DNA of 64,000 bases from Kitasatospora sp. NBC_01246 (lineage in GTDB: Bacteria > Actinomycetota > Actinomycetes > Streptomycetales > Streptomycetaceae): NCBI RefSeq assembly GCF_036226505.1, contig NZ_CP108484.1, forward strand, positions 372,001 through 436,000, in the 5' to 3' direction. The notes below the pieces were generated by a model, which was given only the letters and a program-made list of their open reading frames with translations, was not told the origin of the DNA and did not search any database. The position numbers and the translations under genes were made by a program. This document shows positions 25,129 through 33,689 of the stretch, one piece after another. Every line of letters starts with the position of its first letter. Within the stretch, counting starts at the first letter, position 1.

Positions 25129-25539
25129 AAGACCGTCATTCGAGGCGGTGAAGACCGGAAGATTTCCCGTCTCGCCTCGGTTGTCGCCCCGTCATCCGCC
25201 GACCGGAGCACCAGTGGGAGGCCGGGGCTCGGGCGTTCCCGGCCCAGAACCCTGCTTGTGGTGCCCTTCCGTACACCGACCCCGATGTCCACCTGTCGGA
25301 GCGATCTCCGCGCCGCGAGACCGGCTTCCGGCCGGAGAACCCGGGGCCGGCTGTCCTCCGCGCTCGGGTGTCCCGCGAGCCGTGCGCGTCGGCCGCGCAG
25401 GAGAGACCAGACGGTTCCACCGCCTGGACGACTTCCTCCGGAGCGGCGGAGACATCCGGTCCGCCGCCCGTAGGCTGGGGCCCGCGGCGCCGCCGGGGGG
25501 CGGAGCGTGCCGCGCTCAGAGTCGACCGAGGAGCCGAGC
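25129..25539. other. gene-free stretch after the truncated protease gene
   Basis: No supportable gene on either strand. Its start (25090-25170) is locally AT-richer, which fits a deletion or insertion scar after the protease remnant. The RBS of the next gene is at its end. Confidence 0.4.
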
Positions 25540-26517
25540 ATGGACAGGCGCAGGGTGGTCGTGACCGGGGCGACCTTCCCGGACCAGGTGGTACGGAAGC
25601 TGGAGGCCGGCGGGTTCACCGTCGAGTCGCTCCCCGGCGACCTGGACGAGGACAAGGTGGTCCAGGCGCTGCACGGCGCCTGGGGCTACGTACTGGGCGG
25701 GTCGGAGGTGATGTCCGCGCGCGCGTGGGACCGGCTGCCGGATCTCGCGGTGGCGTGCTTCATGGGCACCGGCTACGGCTCCTTCATGGAAGTACCCGAG
25801 GGCGCTTCGCCGACCCGGTTCTGCTACACCCCGCACGCCAACGCCGTGGCCGTCGCGGAGTTCACCGTCGCTCAGATGCTCGACCTGGTCCGCGGGGTGA
25901 CCCGCCGGGTGACGGGCGTGCGGGCGGGGCTGTGGAGCGAGGACGCGACGCCCTCGCTGGTCGGCGCCCGACTCGGGGTGGCCGGCATGGGCCACATCGG
26001 CCGCGAGGTGGCCCGGATGGCGCACGCCGCGTTCGGCATGGAGGTCCTGTACTGGAACCGCACGCACCGCCCGGAGCTCGACGGGCTGCCCTACACCGCA
26101 GTCGCCTCCCTGGACGACCTGTTCGAGGCCGCCGAGGTCGTGACCCTGCACTTCCCCCACCAGCCGGGCGTCAACGACGGCGTGATCGGCGCACGGCAGT
26201 TGACGGCGCTGGGCCCCGACGGCTTCCTGATCAACACCGCCCGCGCCGCCCTCGTCGACCCCGACGCCCTGCGCACCGCGCTCGCCGAGGACCTGATCGC
26301 CGGCGCGGCCTTCGACGGCTACTACACCGAACCGACGCCGGACCCGGCCGAGGACCCGTACGGACTGATGGAGTTCGTCCCGGACCGGCTCCTGGTCACG
26401 CCCCACTGCGCCTACCTCAGCACCCAGGCCGTCCGGCACATGGCCGAGATGGCCGCGGAGAACCTGCTCTCCGTCGCCCGGGGCGACGAACCCCGCTACC
26501 CCGCCACGGCCGGGTAG
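25540..26517 (+). CDS. D-isomer-specific 2-hydroxyacid dehydrogenase family protein
   Basis: 325 residues from ATG 25540, chosen for ACCGAGGAG upstream over the GTG at 25507. The NAD-binding motif GMGHIG is at 149-154, the substrate-binding Arg in NTARA (R235) and the catalytic His in TPHCA (H289). The acidic partner would be E264 in YYTEP, where most relatives read DVFEEEP, so this loop is atypical (AAFDGYYTEP). It should reduce a 2-keto acid or oxidise a D-2-hydroxy acid with NAD(P) in the cytoplasm. The substrate is unknown and neighbours give no pathway. It converges with the next gene. Confidence 0.85.
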   Translation: MDRRRVVVTGATFPDQVVRKLEAGGFTVESLPGDLDEDKVVQALHGAWGYVLGGSEVMSARAWDRLPDLAVACFMGTGYGSFMEVPEGASPTRFCYTPHANAVAVAEFTVAQMLDLVRGVTRRVTGVRAGLWSEDATPSLVGARLGVAGMGHIGREVARMAHAAFGMEVLYWNRTHRPELDGLPYTAVASLDDLFEAAEVVTLHFPHQPGVNDGVIGARQLTALGPDGFLINTARAALVDPDALRTALAEDLIAGAAFDGYYTEPTPDPAEDPYGLMEFVPDRLLVTPHCAYLSTQAVRHMAEMAAENLLSVARGDEPRYPATAG

Positions 26518-26674
26518 CGCGCCGCGCCAGGTGGTCGGTGACGCGGCGGGCAGGTGGCCGGTCCCGGGCGCGGGATGCCTTCGACGTCCCCGGTGACGGT
26601 CCACCCTCGCCCGCCGCGGTCCGGGCCGCCGGCTCGCGGCGACACCCGGACCGCGGCGGGCTCCTCGCCGGACC

Positions 26675-27040
26675 CTAGCGAACGACCTCGTAGCTCAGCG
26701 CCGGGAACGGGAAGTCGGCCCAGTGCAGGCTGCCCAGCACGTAGGACAGGTCGCTCGGCTTGCCGGGCAGGCCGGTCCGGCAGTCGGCGGTGAAGTAGAC
26801 CCTGATGTTCACTTCGGTGAAGTCCACCGCGGACAGTGCGGGGGACGGCAGCGCGCGGCAGCCGGTGCTGCCGGTGTCGACCGGGAACCTGGTGCCCGTC
26901 AGGTCGGCTCCGGCGGCGAAGTAGGCCACCGGGGCATGCGGGAGTTCGACGGCGGCGGCGGGCTGGGCGAGAGCTCCGCCCAGCAGCAGGGCGGCCGCGG
27001 TGGCGGCGACGGCGGTGAGGCGCTTCAGGTGGACGGTCAT
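26675..27040 (-). CDS. small secreted protein, function unknown
   Basis: 121 residues from ATG 27040 with GAGGAGT upstream. A clear Sec signal peptide spans about 1-30 (LTAVAATAAALLLGGALA, then AAAVE). The mature part of about 91 residues has two cysteines (C61 and C87) that could form a disulfide, and is rich in aromatic residues at the end (LHWADFPFPALSYEV). No family was recognised. It is transcribed alone and is probably an extracellular structural or inhibitor-like protein, but nothing in the sequence settles this. Confidence 0.75.
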   Translation of the reverse strand: MTVHLKRLTAVAATAAALLLGGALAQPAAAVELPHAPVAYFAAGADLTGTRFPVDTGSTGCRALPSPALSAVDFTEVNIRVYFTADCRTGLPGKPSDLSYVLGSLHWADFPFPALSYEVVR

Positions 27041-27230
27041 CGCGGGACTCCTCCTCGAAAGGTCTTCCTACGGTGCGGTCAAGCTCATTGCATCTTCAAC
27101 TACGCCTGCCACCCGTGCCAAGACCATCCGGGAACCCGCCCTCCCCCCCAACACCGGTAGGCGGCCGCGGCGATGAGCACACCCGGTGCCCACCGCCGCG
27201 GCCGCCGCTACCGGCGCCACGCGCCGGGGG

Positions 27231-27335
27231 TCACCGCAGCGTGGGCAGCGTGGCGTAGCAGTGGAACACGTCCTTGGTGGGCGAGACCATGACGTCACCG
27301 GTCCGCGGGCCCACGACACCGTCCTGGGCCAGGCT
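27231..27335 (-). pseudogene. possible 3' remnant of a secreted/cell-wall-binding protein gene
   Basis: Within the 456-bp gap 27041-27496 one minus-strand frame ends in a protein-like tail (SLAQDGVVGPRTGDVM, then a VFHCYATL segment) and a TGA at 27231. DGVVGPRT resembles the core of peptidoglycan-binding (PF01471) domains. Upstream of about 27335 the frame turns into arginine-rich noise with no start. The rest of the gap holds nothing supportable. Likely a gene remnant, low certainty. Confidence 0.3.
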
Positions 27336-27496
27336 CGCCCACGGGAGACGGCGGCGGGACGGGCGGGACGGCCGGCGCGGCAGGCGCCGTCGTACCGGTG
27401 CAGGACGCCCGAGCGGGCCCGCCCGCCGTGGTCACCGTGCTCGGCGGGCGGCTCCGGGGAGGCACCGCGGCCGGTCGGGGCCGCTCCGGGGCTGTG

Positions 27497-28141
27497 TCAC
27501 TTACGCCAGAACAGATGGTGCGTCACACCGCTGGAGCTGGGCACGACGTCCAGGTGGAAGCGGTCGAGCAGCTCGTCGGGGGACTCCCAGAGCCGCAGGC
27601 CGGACCCGAGCTTCAGCGGCGAGACCGCCACGTGCAGGGTGTCGACGAGGTCGGCGTCGAGGAACTCCCGGACGGTGGTGACTCCCCCGCCGAGCCGGAC
27701 GTCCTTGCCCTGCGCCGCCTCCCGCGCCTGCTCCAGGACCGTGGCCGGGTCGCCGTCGACGAAGTGGAACGTGGTGTCGGAGAGCGTGAACGACGGCCGC
27801 GTGTGGTGGGTCATGACGAACACCGGGGTGCGGAACGGCGGCTCGTCCCCCCACCAGCCGCGCCACTCGTGGTCCTGCCAGGGCCCGCGCTGGGGCCCGA
27901 ACTTGTTGCGGCCCATGATCTCGGCCCCGATGTTGCGGGGGTAGTCGCGGGTGAAGTAGTCGTCGAGACCCCGGCTGCCCCCGGGGTCGGTGCGCATCGG
28001 CCAGCTCGCCGTCGCGCCGGCCCAGGAGAACAGCCGCTCGGGGTGGTCGAAGCCGAACGGGCGCTCGAAGCTCTGGTCCTCGCCGGCCGCGACGCCGTCA
28101 CTCGAGACGACGAAGTTCTGGACCCTCAGCAGTTGCGTCAT
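27497..28141 (-). CDS. dihydrofolate-reductase-like (RibD C-terminal) protein
   Basis: 214 residues from ATG 28141 with GGAGGAA upstream; the longer frame to 28234 has no RBS. The RibD_C/DHFR fold is suggested by SSDGVAAG near 13-20, GAEIMGRNKFG (72-82), VFVMTHH and GGGVTTVREFL near 149-159 in place of the usual GG-nucleotide-binding segment. Members are cytoplasmic NADPH-dependent reductases of mostly unknown substrate, common as single genes in Streptomyces. It is not a true folate-pathway enzyme by length and motif. It lies downstream of a DinB/maleylpyruvate-isomerase-like gene. Confidence 0.87.
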   Translation of the reverse strand: MTQLLRVQNFVVSSDGVAAGEDQSFERPFGFDHPERLFSWAGATASWPMRTDPGGSRGLDDYFTRDYPRNIGAEIMGRNKFGPQRGPWQDHEWRGWWGDEPPFRTPVFVMTHHTRPSFTLSDTTFHFVDGDPATVLEQAREAAQGKDVRLGGGVTTVREFLDADLVDTLHVAVSPLKLGSGLRLWESPDELLDRFHLDVVPSSSGVTHHLFWRK

Positions 28142-28282
28142 GTGTGTTCCTCCAGTGGTTCCTGCCGGACGACGACGGTGCGGCTCCCGGGCGCGGGACA
28201 GACACGGCGGCAGTCTTGCAGGCGCCACCGACAATCGGGCCGAACCGCACCGGTCGGCGGCGGGCCGCTGCGGCTGCCCGGC

Positions 28283-28948
28283 TCACCCGAGGACCAGCGG
28301 CACCTTCGTCCCCGGTGCCCCGTGCGCCCCGAGTGCCGTCCGCTCGGCCGGGGTCGCGGCCCGCCGCCCGGTGCCGACCAGCAGCGCGTCCGCGTCCGCG
28401 AACGAGGCCGGGAACGCTCCTCCGGCGATCCGCTCCAGCAACCGACGCGCCCCGGCCAGCCCCTCGGCGGGCGGGCCCGGCAGGTGCGGCAGGTGAGCGA
28501 CCAGATCGAGGTGGTGCAGCGTCCACTCCAGCACGTAGGCGTCCAGGTAGTCACCGGCGGTCAGCACCTGCCCCTGGGTGGCCACCCGCAGCCGCGGATC
28601 GGCGAGTTCGGCGGCGCGCCCCGCCGCGGAGCCGACGTCGTCGAGGTGGAGGCGGAGCAGCCCCGGGTCCCCGTAGGCGGCGGCCAGCCGGACGGTCAGC
28701 GCGTCCAACGGGTCCTGGCCGTCGGGCGGTTCGGCGGACACCTGCCAGTACGACGCCGCGTCCCGGGTCGGCTCCGCGGGGGACGGGGTGACCAGGGTGA
28801 TCAGTACGTCCTGGGCGTCGATCACCAGGTGGCACACCAAGTCCCGCACCAGCCACCCGGCACAACCCGACGGCTCGGCGAAGTCCTCCTCCGCGAGCCC
28901 GTCCACCGCGGCCCGCAGCGCCGCCCATGACCGTCCGAAGAGATCCAC
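28283..28948 (-). CDS. DinB/maleylpyruvate-isomerase-like protein
   Basis: 221 residues from a GTG at 28948. The N-terminus matches the mycothiol-dependent maleylpyruvate isomerase domain: WAALRAAVDGLAEEDFAEPSGC at the start, then GWLVRDLVCHLV (metal-ligand His near 41), and a second His cluster EWTLHHLDLVAH near 141-152. The three histidines H41, H145 and H149 fit the DinB-superfamily metal site. Such proteins are cytoplasmic mycothiol-dependent transferases or isomerases of varied function, abundant in actinobacteria. No pathway partner is adjacent; the DHFR-like gene follows 141 bp downstream. Confidence 0.85.
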   Translation of the reverse strand: MDLFGRSWAALRAAVDGLAEEDFAEPSGCAGWLVRDLVCHLVIDAQDVLITLVTPSPAEPTRDAASYWQVSAEPPDGQDPLDALTVRLAAAYGDPGLLRLHLDDVGSAAGRAAELADPRLRVATQGQVLTAGDYLDAYVLEWTLHHLDLVAHLPHLPGPPAEGLAGARRLLERIAGGAFPASFADADALLVGTGRRAATPAERTALGAHGAPGTKVPLVLG

Positions 28949-29094
28949 GCCCGCAAGCTACCACCGCCCCCGCCCGGGCCGCCGGAACCGGCGACCGGGT
29001 GGAGCGGGAGCGGGCCGACCGCCTCTGCCCGCGCACCCGCGGCGAAGCCTTCTCGGCGCGGAATGCGGCGGCGGTGCCCTACTCGGTCGGTGCC

Positions 29095-29571
29095 CTACTC
29101 GGTCCAGACGAGCACGGCCTGCCGGTAGCGGGCCGCCGTCCGGAGGAAGTCGGCGAGGGCCCGGTAGTGGCCGGAGGCGAGGTGCGGCGCGTCCTCCTCC
29201 GTCCAGCCGGCGGGCAGCGCGACAGCGGCAACGAGTTCCGCCGGGTCGACCCCGTCAACCAGGGCGCCGGGGGACAAAGCCGTGGCGCGTCCGCGAGGGC
29301 GCGGACCTGTTCGGGAGTCAGGCAGCGCGGCGGGCCGTAGCACCGGTCCCCCGCGTCGGGGAGCTCTTCCTCCCCGTGGACGACGTCGACCGGGGGGCGT
29401 GGCGGCGGAGCAGGAGGCCGAGTACGTGCCCGGCCCGTCCGGTCTCGTGCAGCCGCTCCCGGGCGGCCGCCCCGCCCCCGTCAAGCTCGGCGACCCGTGC
29501 CCGCGCCCAGTCCGGCTCGGCCGCCGCGCGCCGCAACTGGTCGGCGCTCAGCCGAGACAGCGACCGTTCAT
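29095..29571 (-). pseudogene. frameshifted DUF1877-family gene
   Basis: The pieces of a DUF1877 protein occur in order in different minus-strand frames. An ATG at 29571 gives MNGRCL. The next frame gives LSADQLRRAAAEPDWAR and HETGRAGHVLGLLLRR. A third, entered near a C6 run at about 29393, gives CYGPPRCLTPEQVRALADA. The last, entered near 29290, gives LVDGVDPAEL through FLRTAARYRQAVLVW to a TAG at 29095. Together they cover a normal-length family member (about 155 residues), ending in the usual Ala/Val-Leu-Trp tail. At least three frame changes mean the gene is dead, or that the assembly has several indels here. The family's function is unknown. Confidence 0.7.
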
Positions 29572-29655
29572 TCCCAGGACCGTGAGTCTGGAGCCTGACG
29601 GTTCGGCGTCCCTGCGGGGAGAGCGGGTGGTCCCGGGGGATGGCCGGCACCCGCG

Positions 29656-30153
29656 TCAACTCCCGGGCGAAGCGGCGGTCGTGGGACAGTCGTGGTGATG
29701 GGGTGGCAGGCACACGACGTTCAGGACCGGCTCCTCGTCGTCCACGATCTCGAAGGTGAAGACGGCGCCGGAGGGTTCGGCCTCGACCGAGCGCTGACCC
29801 TCGAAGGTGAGTGCCGGGTACGGCCGCCAAGGACAACCGGCCCGGTCCAGGGCGGCGATGACGTCGGTGTAGTACGGCTGTCCGGGAAGGGCCGGTCGGC
29901 CGGCCAGTGCGGGCGGGAGGTCGATGACTTCTCGCCAGGTCTGGAGGCAGACGAGCACGACGGCTCCGCAGCGGCACACCGCCAGTTCCAGGTCCCCGTA
30001 GCCGACCAGTCGGGGCCACTCGTTACGGTGCCCGACGGCACCCACCCACGGCTCGCCGAACTCGGCGGTCACCGAGGCCAGGGTCACCCCGTTCGCGACC
30101 GGCCCCAGGTGCCCGGTCCGCGCCAGGCCGGTCAGGACATCGAGTATCTCCAC
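29656..30153 (-). CDS. hypothetical protein
   Basis: 165 residues from a GTG at 30153 (EILDVLTGLARTGHLGPV), chosen by the start of protein-like sequence; the open frame continues to 30339 but the added part is arginine/proline-rich and unlikely to be coding. Visible features are a central AVCRCGAVVLVCLQTW beta segment, ALTFEGQRSVEAEPSGAVFTFE, and a His-rich tail (PPHHHDC). It resembles small cytoplasmic Streptomyces proteins of SUKH/immunity-like appearance, but I cannot assign a family. No clear RBS is seen. Confidence 0.6.
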   Translation of the reverse strand: MEILDVLTGLARTGHLGPVANGVTLASVTAEFGEPWVGAVGHRNEWPRLVGYGDLELAVCRCGAVVLVCLQTWREVIDLPPALAGRPALPGQPYYTDVIAALDRAGCPWRPYPALTFEGQRSVEAEPSGAVFTFEIVDDEEPVLNVVCLPPHHHDCPTTAASPGS

Positions 30154-30564
30154 GACGGCGGAGCCTGCCACCTGCGGCGATGGCTGTCCAACCGGTTGAC
30201 CGGCCCCGGACGGCCGCGCCCGACCCGGAGCGAACGGCCGAGCAGGTCCCCACACGGGAGGCTCGTGGACGCGGGCCCACCGCAAGGGGTCGACCCGCAG
30301 CCGGTGGGCGCGTGCCACAGTGAAACCGATGCCCGGCAACGGTGGTGACGCCGACTCGGCGACATCCGTATTCCCGATTCCCGGATGCCGGCCGATCCTC
30401 GTGGACTCCCGAACCGGATTCTGCGGGGTCTCCTCGCTCGCGGAGCGGGAGAGGTGGCGGGGCGCCGGCTGAGCGTTCGACGCAGGCCGGCGCGGACGTC
30501 CAACAGTGCGGTGAGGGCGGCCCGTTCAGGCTGTGGGCGCGGTGGAGGTCAGCCGAGCCGGAGG
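30154..30564. other. gene-free stretch
   Basis: No gene supported. It contains a direct ATTCCCG repeat (30370-30376, 30377-30383) inside a CATCCG...CGGATG inverted pair (30363-30368, 30382-30387), and a CAACCGGTTG palindrome near 30189-30198. Confidence 0.4.
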
Positions 30565-30575
30565 TCAGCCGAGCC
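30544..30575. repeat. perfect 16-bp tandem duplication at the toxin stop codon
   Basis: GGAGGTCAGCCGAGCC occurs at 30544-30559 and again at 30560-30575. The toxin stop codon (30565-30567) lies in the second copy, so the duplication copies the gene's last bases without altering the protein. Confidence 0.95.
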
Positions 30576-30825
30576 AGACGATGTCGAGGACGTACAGGCG
30601 CTCGGCCAGGCGGTTGACCGAGTAGACCAGGCTGAGCTGGCCGACGGAGGCGCAGCGCAGGTCCTCGCCTTCGAGGTCGGTGGCGTCCCACTGCGGCCAT
30701 CCCCAGGGGGTGCAGGAGGCGATGTCGAGCAGGTCGCGGACCGTCAGCCGCGCGTGTCGGGGCAGGTCGACGAAGGTCTTGGCCGCCTGCGGGGACAGGC
30801 GGGCCGGCCAGACCCGGTCGGTCAC
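30565..30825 (-). CDS. RelE/ParE-like toxin
   Basis: 86 residues from a GTG at 30825 that overlaps the upstream stop (GTGA, 30822-30825). Length and layout fit the RelE/ParE fold: RLSPQAAKTFVDLPRHARLTVRDLL at the N-terminal helices, then DLEGEDLRCASVGQLSLVYSV and the terminal strand RLYVLDIVWLG. Such proteins are usually ribosome-dependent mRNA nucleases or gyrase poisons neutralised by a partner. The overlapping upstream gene would be the antitoxin. Antitoxin-first, 4-base overlap is the classic order. Toxicity is inferred. Confidence 0.72.
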   Translation of the reverse strand: MTDRVWPARLSPQAAKTFVDLPRHARLTVRDLLDIASCTPWGWPQWDATDLEGEDLRCASVGQLSLVYSVNRLAERLYVLDIVWLG

Positions 30826-31160
30826 GGGTTCGTCCCGGTGAGTTCGGCGAGATCGATGCCGTCCTCGTCGTCCAGGCCGGCAGCGAGGAACGCGTCGACC
30901 GCCGGTGCGCTGTCCAGGCGGAACCGCCAGGTCCGGACCACCTCGTGCAACGGGGAGAGGTCGTAGGTCTGGCGGGAGTCCTCCAGCGCCTTCGCCCAGT
31001 CCCGCTCGAAGGCCGGCAGCCACCGGGCGGACCGCTCGGGCGGCTCGGCGTGGATGCGGACGAGCAGTTGGGCGGCGGCGCGAGGCGCCGGGGCCGACGG
31101 CGGGGCGGGCAGGTGGTCGGGCTGGGCGCTCAAGAGGTCCTCCACTTCGTCGTCGGTCAC
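30822..31160 (-). CDS. DUF6247-like protein, probable antitoxin partner
   Basis: 112 residues from a GTG at 31160. The sequence has an acidic N-terminus (TDDEVEDLLSAQPD), a Pro/Ala linker, then a helical region FERDWAKALEDSRQTYDLSPLHEVVRTW and an acidic tail (DDEDGIDLAEL). This matches small actinobacterial proteins annotated DUF6247 that precede RelE-like genes. It should be the cognate antitoxin and, by the acidic C-terminus, neutralise the toxin by direct binding. No DNA-binding motif is evident, so autoregulation is uncertain. Confidence 0.68.
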   Translation of the reverse strand: MTDDEVEDLLSAQPDHLPAPPSAPAPRAAAQLLVRIHAEPPERSARWLPAFERDWAKALEDSRQTYDLSPLHEVVRTWRFRLDSAPAVDAFLAAGLDDEDGIDLAELTGTNP

Positions 31161-31833
31161 GGTACGGCAATCGGTGGGCGCGAGGGCGGGGCCGCTACCG
31201 GATTCCCTCCTGGTTGGCCGATTCGCGTGCGTCCCGGGCCGTCGGTCCGGCCTGCCCCGGGTCCGGCGGTCCGGGGCGTGCTCGTCCGCCCCGTTTCCCC
31301 AGAGGGGGCGCCGCCGCGTCGAGTTGCCCCGCGCCGTACGGGTCGCGAGTCGCGCCCCTGCCCCGCCGCCCGGGGGCCCGGCGCGGACGCGACAACCCCC
31401 GTGCCGCTGCTGCCGCTCACGAATCTCACCCACCGGACCGCTGACACCCGAACCGCCGCGGGGGCGACGAGCCGCAGCTTCGGGGTGTGCGGCGACGCTT
31501 CGGCGGCGTACGCCCCTCCACCGTGTCGGATGCCTCCGGCAGCGGTCGCCACTCGACCGATCCGTCGAGCAACGCCCTTCCAGCCAAAGGGAGATGGGGC
31601 GCGGACAGGGGTGCCGTTCAAGCACCGCGTCGGGTGCCGGGAACCCTGGTCGACCTCCGTCCGCCAACACCCGCCCGCCCTCCGCGCGTTCGCTTCCACA
31701 CCGGTTCCACCGAGGTCGGGCCACGCACCGTCGGCACCCCGTGCGATGGAACATTCCGCAATCCTCGTACACCCCGCCCGGCTAGCCGTACATTCACTGC
31801 ACGACTGGTGACGGACTACGCGTAGGAGTGGTT
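31161..31833. other. gene-free stretch (673 bp) with promoters in both directions expected
   Basis: No convincing gene on either strand; frames are arginine/proline-rich noise. It separates the toxin-antitoxin pair (minus) from the winged-helix gene (plus). The last 80 bp are AT-richer and carry the AGGAG site of the next gene. Confidence 0.45.
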
Positions 31834-32757
31834 GTGGGAAACGGGAACACTTTCGGTACGGACAGCGGTGTGGGATCGACGATTTCGCTGTTGGAGGGGA
31901 GACTGCCCGCAGTGCGGGACCGGCTCGCCCGGGCGGAGCAGGAACTCGCCGCCGCCAGGGCCGAGGAGGAGGCAGTGGCCAAGGCGCTGGCGGGCCTGCG
32001 GGGGCTCGCCGGCGTGTCGATCGGTGACGGGGGCGAGTCGGGCGCCCCCGAGGCGCAGCCGGTTTCGGCCGAGGCACCGCAGGAGGCGGCCGCGGCGACG
32101 GAGCCGACCCCGGCGGCACCGGCACCGGCTGCGGCGGAGGCGCCCGCTGCCCCGGCCACGCCTGCCGCTCCGGAGGCGTCCACCGCTCCGGAGGCGTCCA
32201 CCGCTCCGCCGGCGAAGGCGCGGAGCAGGAAGCCGGCAACCGCCAAGAAGGCGGTGGCGGCGAAGAGCGCCGCGTCCGAAGCGGAGCAGGCGGCGCCGTC
32301 GTCGGCCCCGGGCAAGAAGCGGACCGCGACGAAGGCGGCGGCCAAGGACAGCGGGCCGAAGCCCACGGCGAAGCGGACGGCTGCCAAGAAGGCCACGTCG
32401 ACTCCGGCGGCGGCCCCCGCCAAGAAGGCGGCTCCGGCTCCGGCGACCACCGCCAAGAAGGCCGCACCGGCGACCCCTGCCAAGAAGGCCGCACCGGCTC
32501 CGGCGACCACCGCCGAGGGCAAGACCGCCTCGTCGGACCGCCGGCGCCAGGTGGCGGACGCGGACAGCGTGGTGGCGGTGCTCGCGAAGGCCGAGGGCCC
32601 GCTGCGCGCCCGCGAGGTCACCGAACTGCTGGGCCTGGAAACGCACGAGGGCAACATCAACACGATCCGCACCAGGTTGGAGCGTCTCGCGAAGGCCGGC
32701 CGCGCGCAGCGGCCCGAGCGCGGCCTCTACACGGCCGTCGCCGGGGCGAAGGCCTGA
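31834..32757 (+). CDS. Ala/Lys/Pro-rich protein with C-terminal winged-helix domain
   Basis: 307 residues from GTG 31834, chosen because AGGAG (31824-31828) is five bases upstream. Residues about 10-55 form a predicted coiled coil (LLEGRLPAVRDRLARAEQEL). Residues about 60-225 are a low-complexity tail rich in Ala, Pro and Lys with many AKK/PAKKA units, like histone-H1 C-terminal tails. Residues about 230-305 form a winged-helix-like domain (DSVVAVLAKAEGPLRAREVTELL, then LERLAKAGRAQRPERGLYT). It is probably a nucleoid-binding or DNA-condensing regulator. Related proteins are widespread in Streptomyces but not well characterised. A strong terminator follows, so it is a single-gene unit. Confidence 0.85.
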   Translation: MGNGNTFGTDSGVGSTISLLEGRLPAVRDRLARAEQELAAARAEEEAVAKALAGLRGLAGVSIGDGGESGAPEAQPVSAEAPQEAAAATEPTPAAPAPAAAEAPAAPATPAAPEASTAPEASTAPPAKARSRKPATAKKAVAAKSAASEAEQAAPSSAPGKKRTATKAAAKDSGPKPTAKRTAAKKATSTPAAAPAKKAAPAPATTAKKAAPATPAKKAAPAPATTAEGKTASSDRRRQVADADSVVAVLAKAEGPLRAREVTELLGLETHEGNINTIRTRLERLAKAGRAQRPERGLYTAVAGAKA

Positions 32758-32766
32758 CCGCCGGAC

Positions 32767-32802
32767 GGGGGCGTGCACCGGTCGACTCCGGTGCACGCCC
32801 CC
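32767..32802 (+). terminator. terminator after the winged-helix gene
   Basis: Perfect 15-bp arms (32767-32781, GGGGGCGTGCACCGG; 32788-32802) with a 6-base loop, 10 bp past the stop. Confidence 0.88.
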
Positions 32803-33032
32803 GGCGATGACGTCCGTCGGGCGGCCGGGCCCGTCGCGACGGGCCCGCCTCGGCCGGTGGGGGTGAGGGCATCGGCACGAGAGGACGAGGCCGGTGCACG
32901 CAGGGACCGGTGCGGCGGGCCCGAGGGGACGGCCGCGACACCCGCGCAGCGCTCTGTCCTATGATCATCCCTGCCCATCGGGTCCCCGAGACACGGCGGA
33001 CGAGCCGCGTCGACGAAGAAGGAGCCCGATCG

Positions 33033-33689
33033 GTGGCGACAGTCAAGCCCGGCAGGAACACCGCGGCCACGGTGACGGCGGTGGCACTCGCCGCCGTCGG
33101 AATCGGCGGCGGCGCGTGGGCGCTGGTCGCCCCCCGCACCGAGCGGGCCGAACCCCCGGCCGCGTGTGCCGCACCCCGGCCCACGGACCCGGCCAGCTAC
33201 GCCGCGCTCTGCGCCGCCCTCAACCGCCCCGACCTGCCGGCCCTGCTGGGCACGCCGCAGGACCGGGTCTCCACGGCCGGTCCGGCACCCTTCGGCCTGG
33301 GCAAGGACGCCATGGTGGAGGTTCGGCTGGGGGTGAGTGCCGTCGCCCTGACGGACAGCTCCACCACGGTCGAGGACATCGCCGACATGCCGCGGTTCCT
33401 CCCCCGGCCCGCCACCGTGCTCGGCCATCCCGCCATGACGTACTACACCGACGCCATGAGCCTCGGCTTCGGCACGGACGGGAAGGCCACCACCGGCGTC
33501 GGCTCCCCTGTCCGGAACCTCGTCGTCGCGCAGGGCGCCGGCGCCCCGGGCGGCCGGGCCTTCGAGGTCGCCGTCTTCCGCCACGACGGCCGTCCCGTCG
33601 ACGACGCACTCCTGTACCGGGTCGCCGAGGCCGTCATGCCCACCCTCCCCGGCTGGGTCACGGCGCCCTCGGAACCGTCCGGCCACTGA
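33033..33689 (+). CDS. DUF6215 family membrane-anchored protein
   Basis: 218 residues from GTG 33033 with AAGGAG 9 bases upstream; the longer frame to 32910 has no RBS. A single N-terminal membrane segment (about 12-33, TVTAVALAAVGIGGGAWALV) is followed by an extracellular domain. Motifs shared with DUF6215 proteins are YAALCAALNRPDLPALLGTP, a central PATVLGHPAMTYYTD and a final LYRVAEAVMPTLPGW. Two cysteines near 50 and 65 may bridge. The function of the family is unknown. The outside orientation suggests a surface or envelope role. Confidence 0.8.
   Translation: MATVKPGRNTAATVTAVALAAVGIGGGAWALVAPRTERAEPPAACAAPRPTDPASYAALCAALNRPDLPALLGTPQDRVSTAGPAPFGLGKDAMVEVRLGVSAVALTDSSTTVEDIADMPRFLPRPATVLGHPAMTYYTDAMSLGFGTDGKATTGVGSPVRNLVVAQGAGAPGGRAFEVAVFRHDGRPVDDALLYRVAEAVMPTLPGWVTAPSEPSGH

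Noticed and set aside
30189..30198. CAACCGGTTG palindrome like the LacI-3 sites
   Set aside because: It is isolated, far from the mannan locus and not in front of a sugar gene, so taken as chance in a 73% GC sequence.
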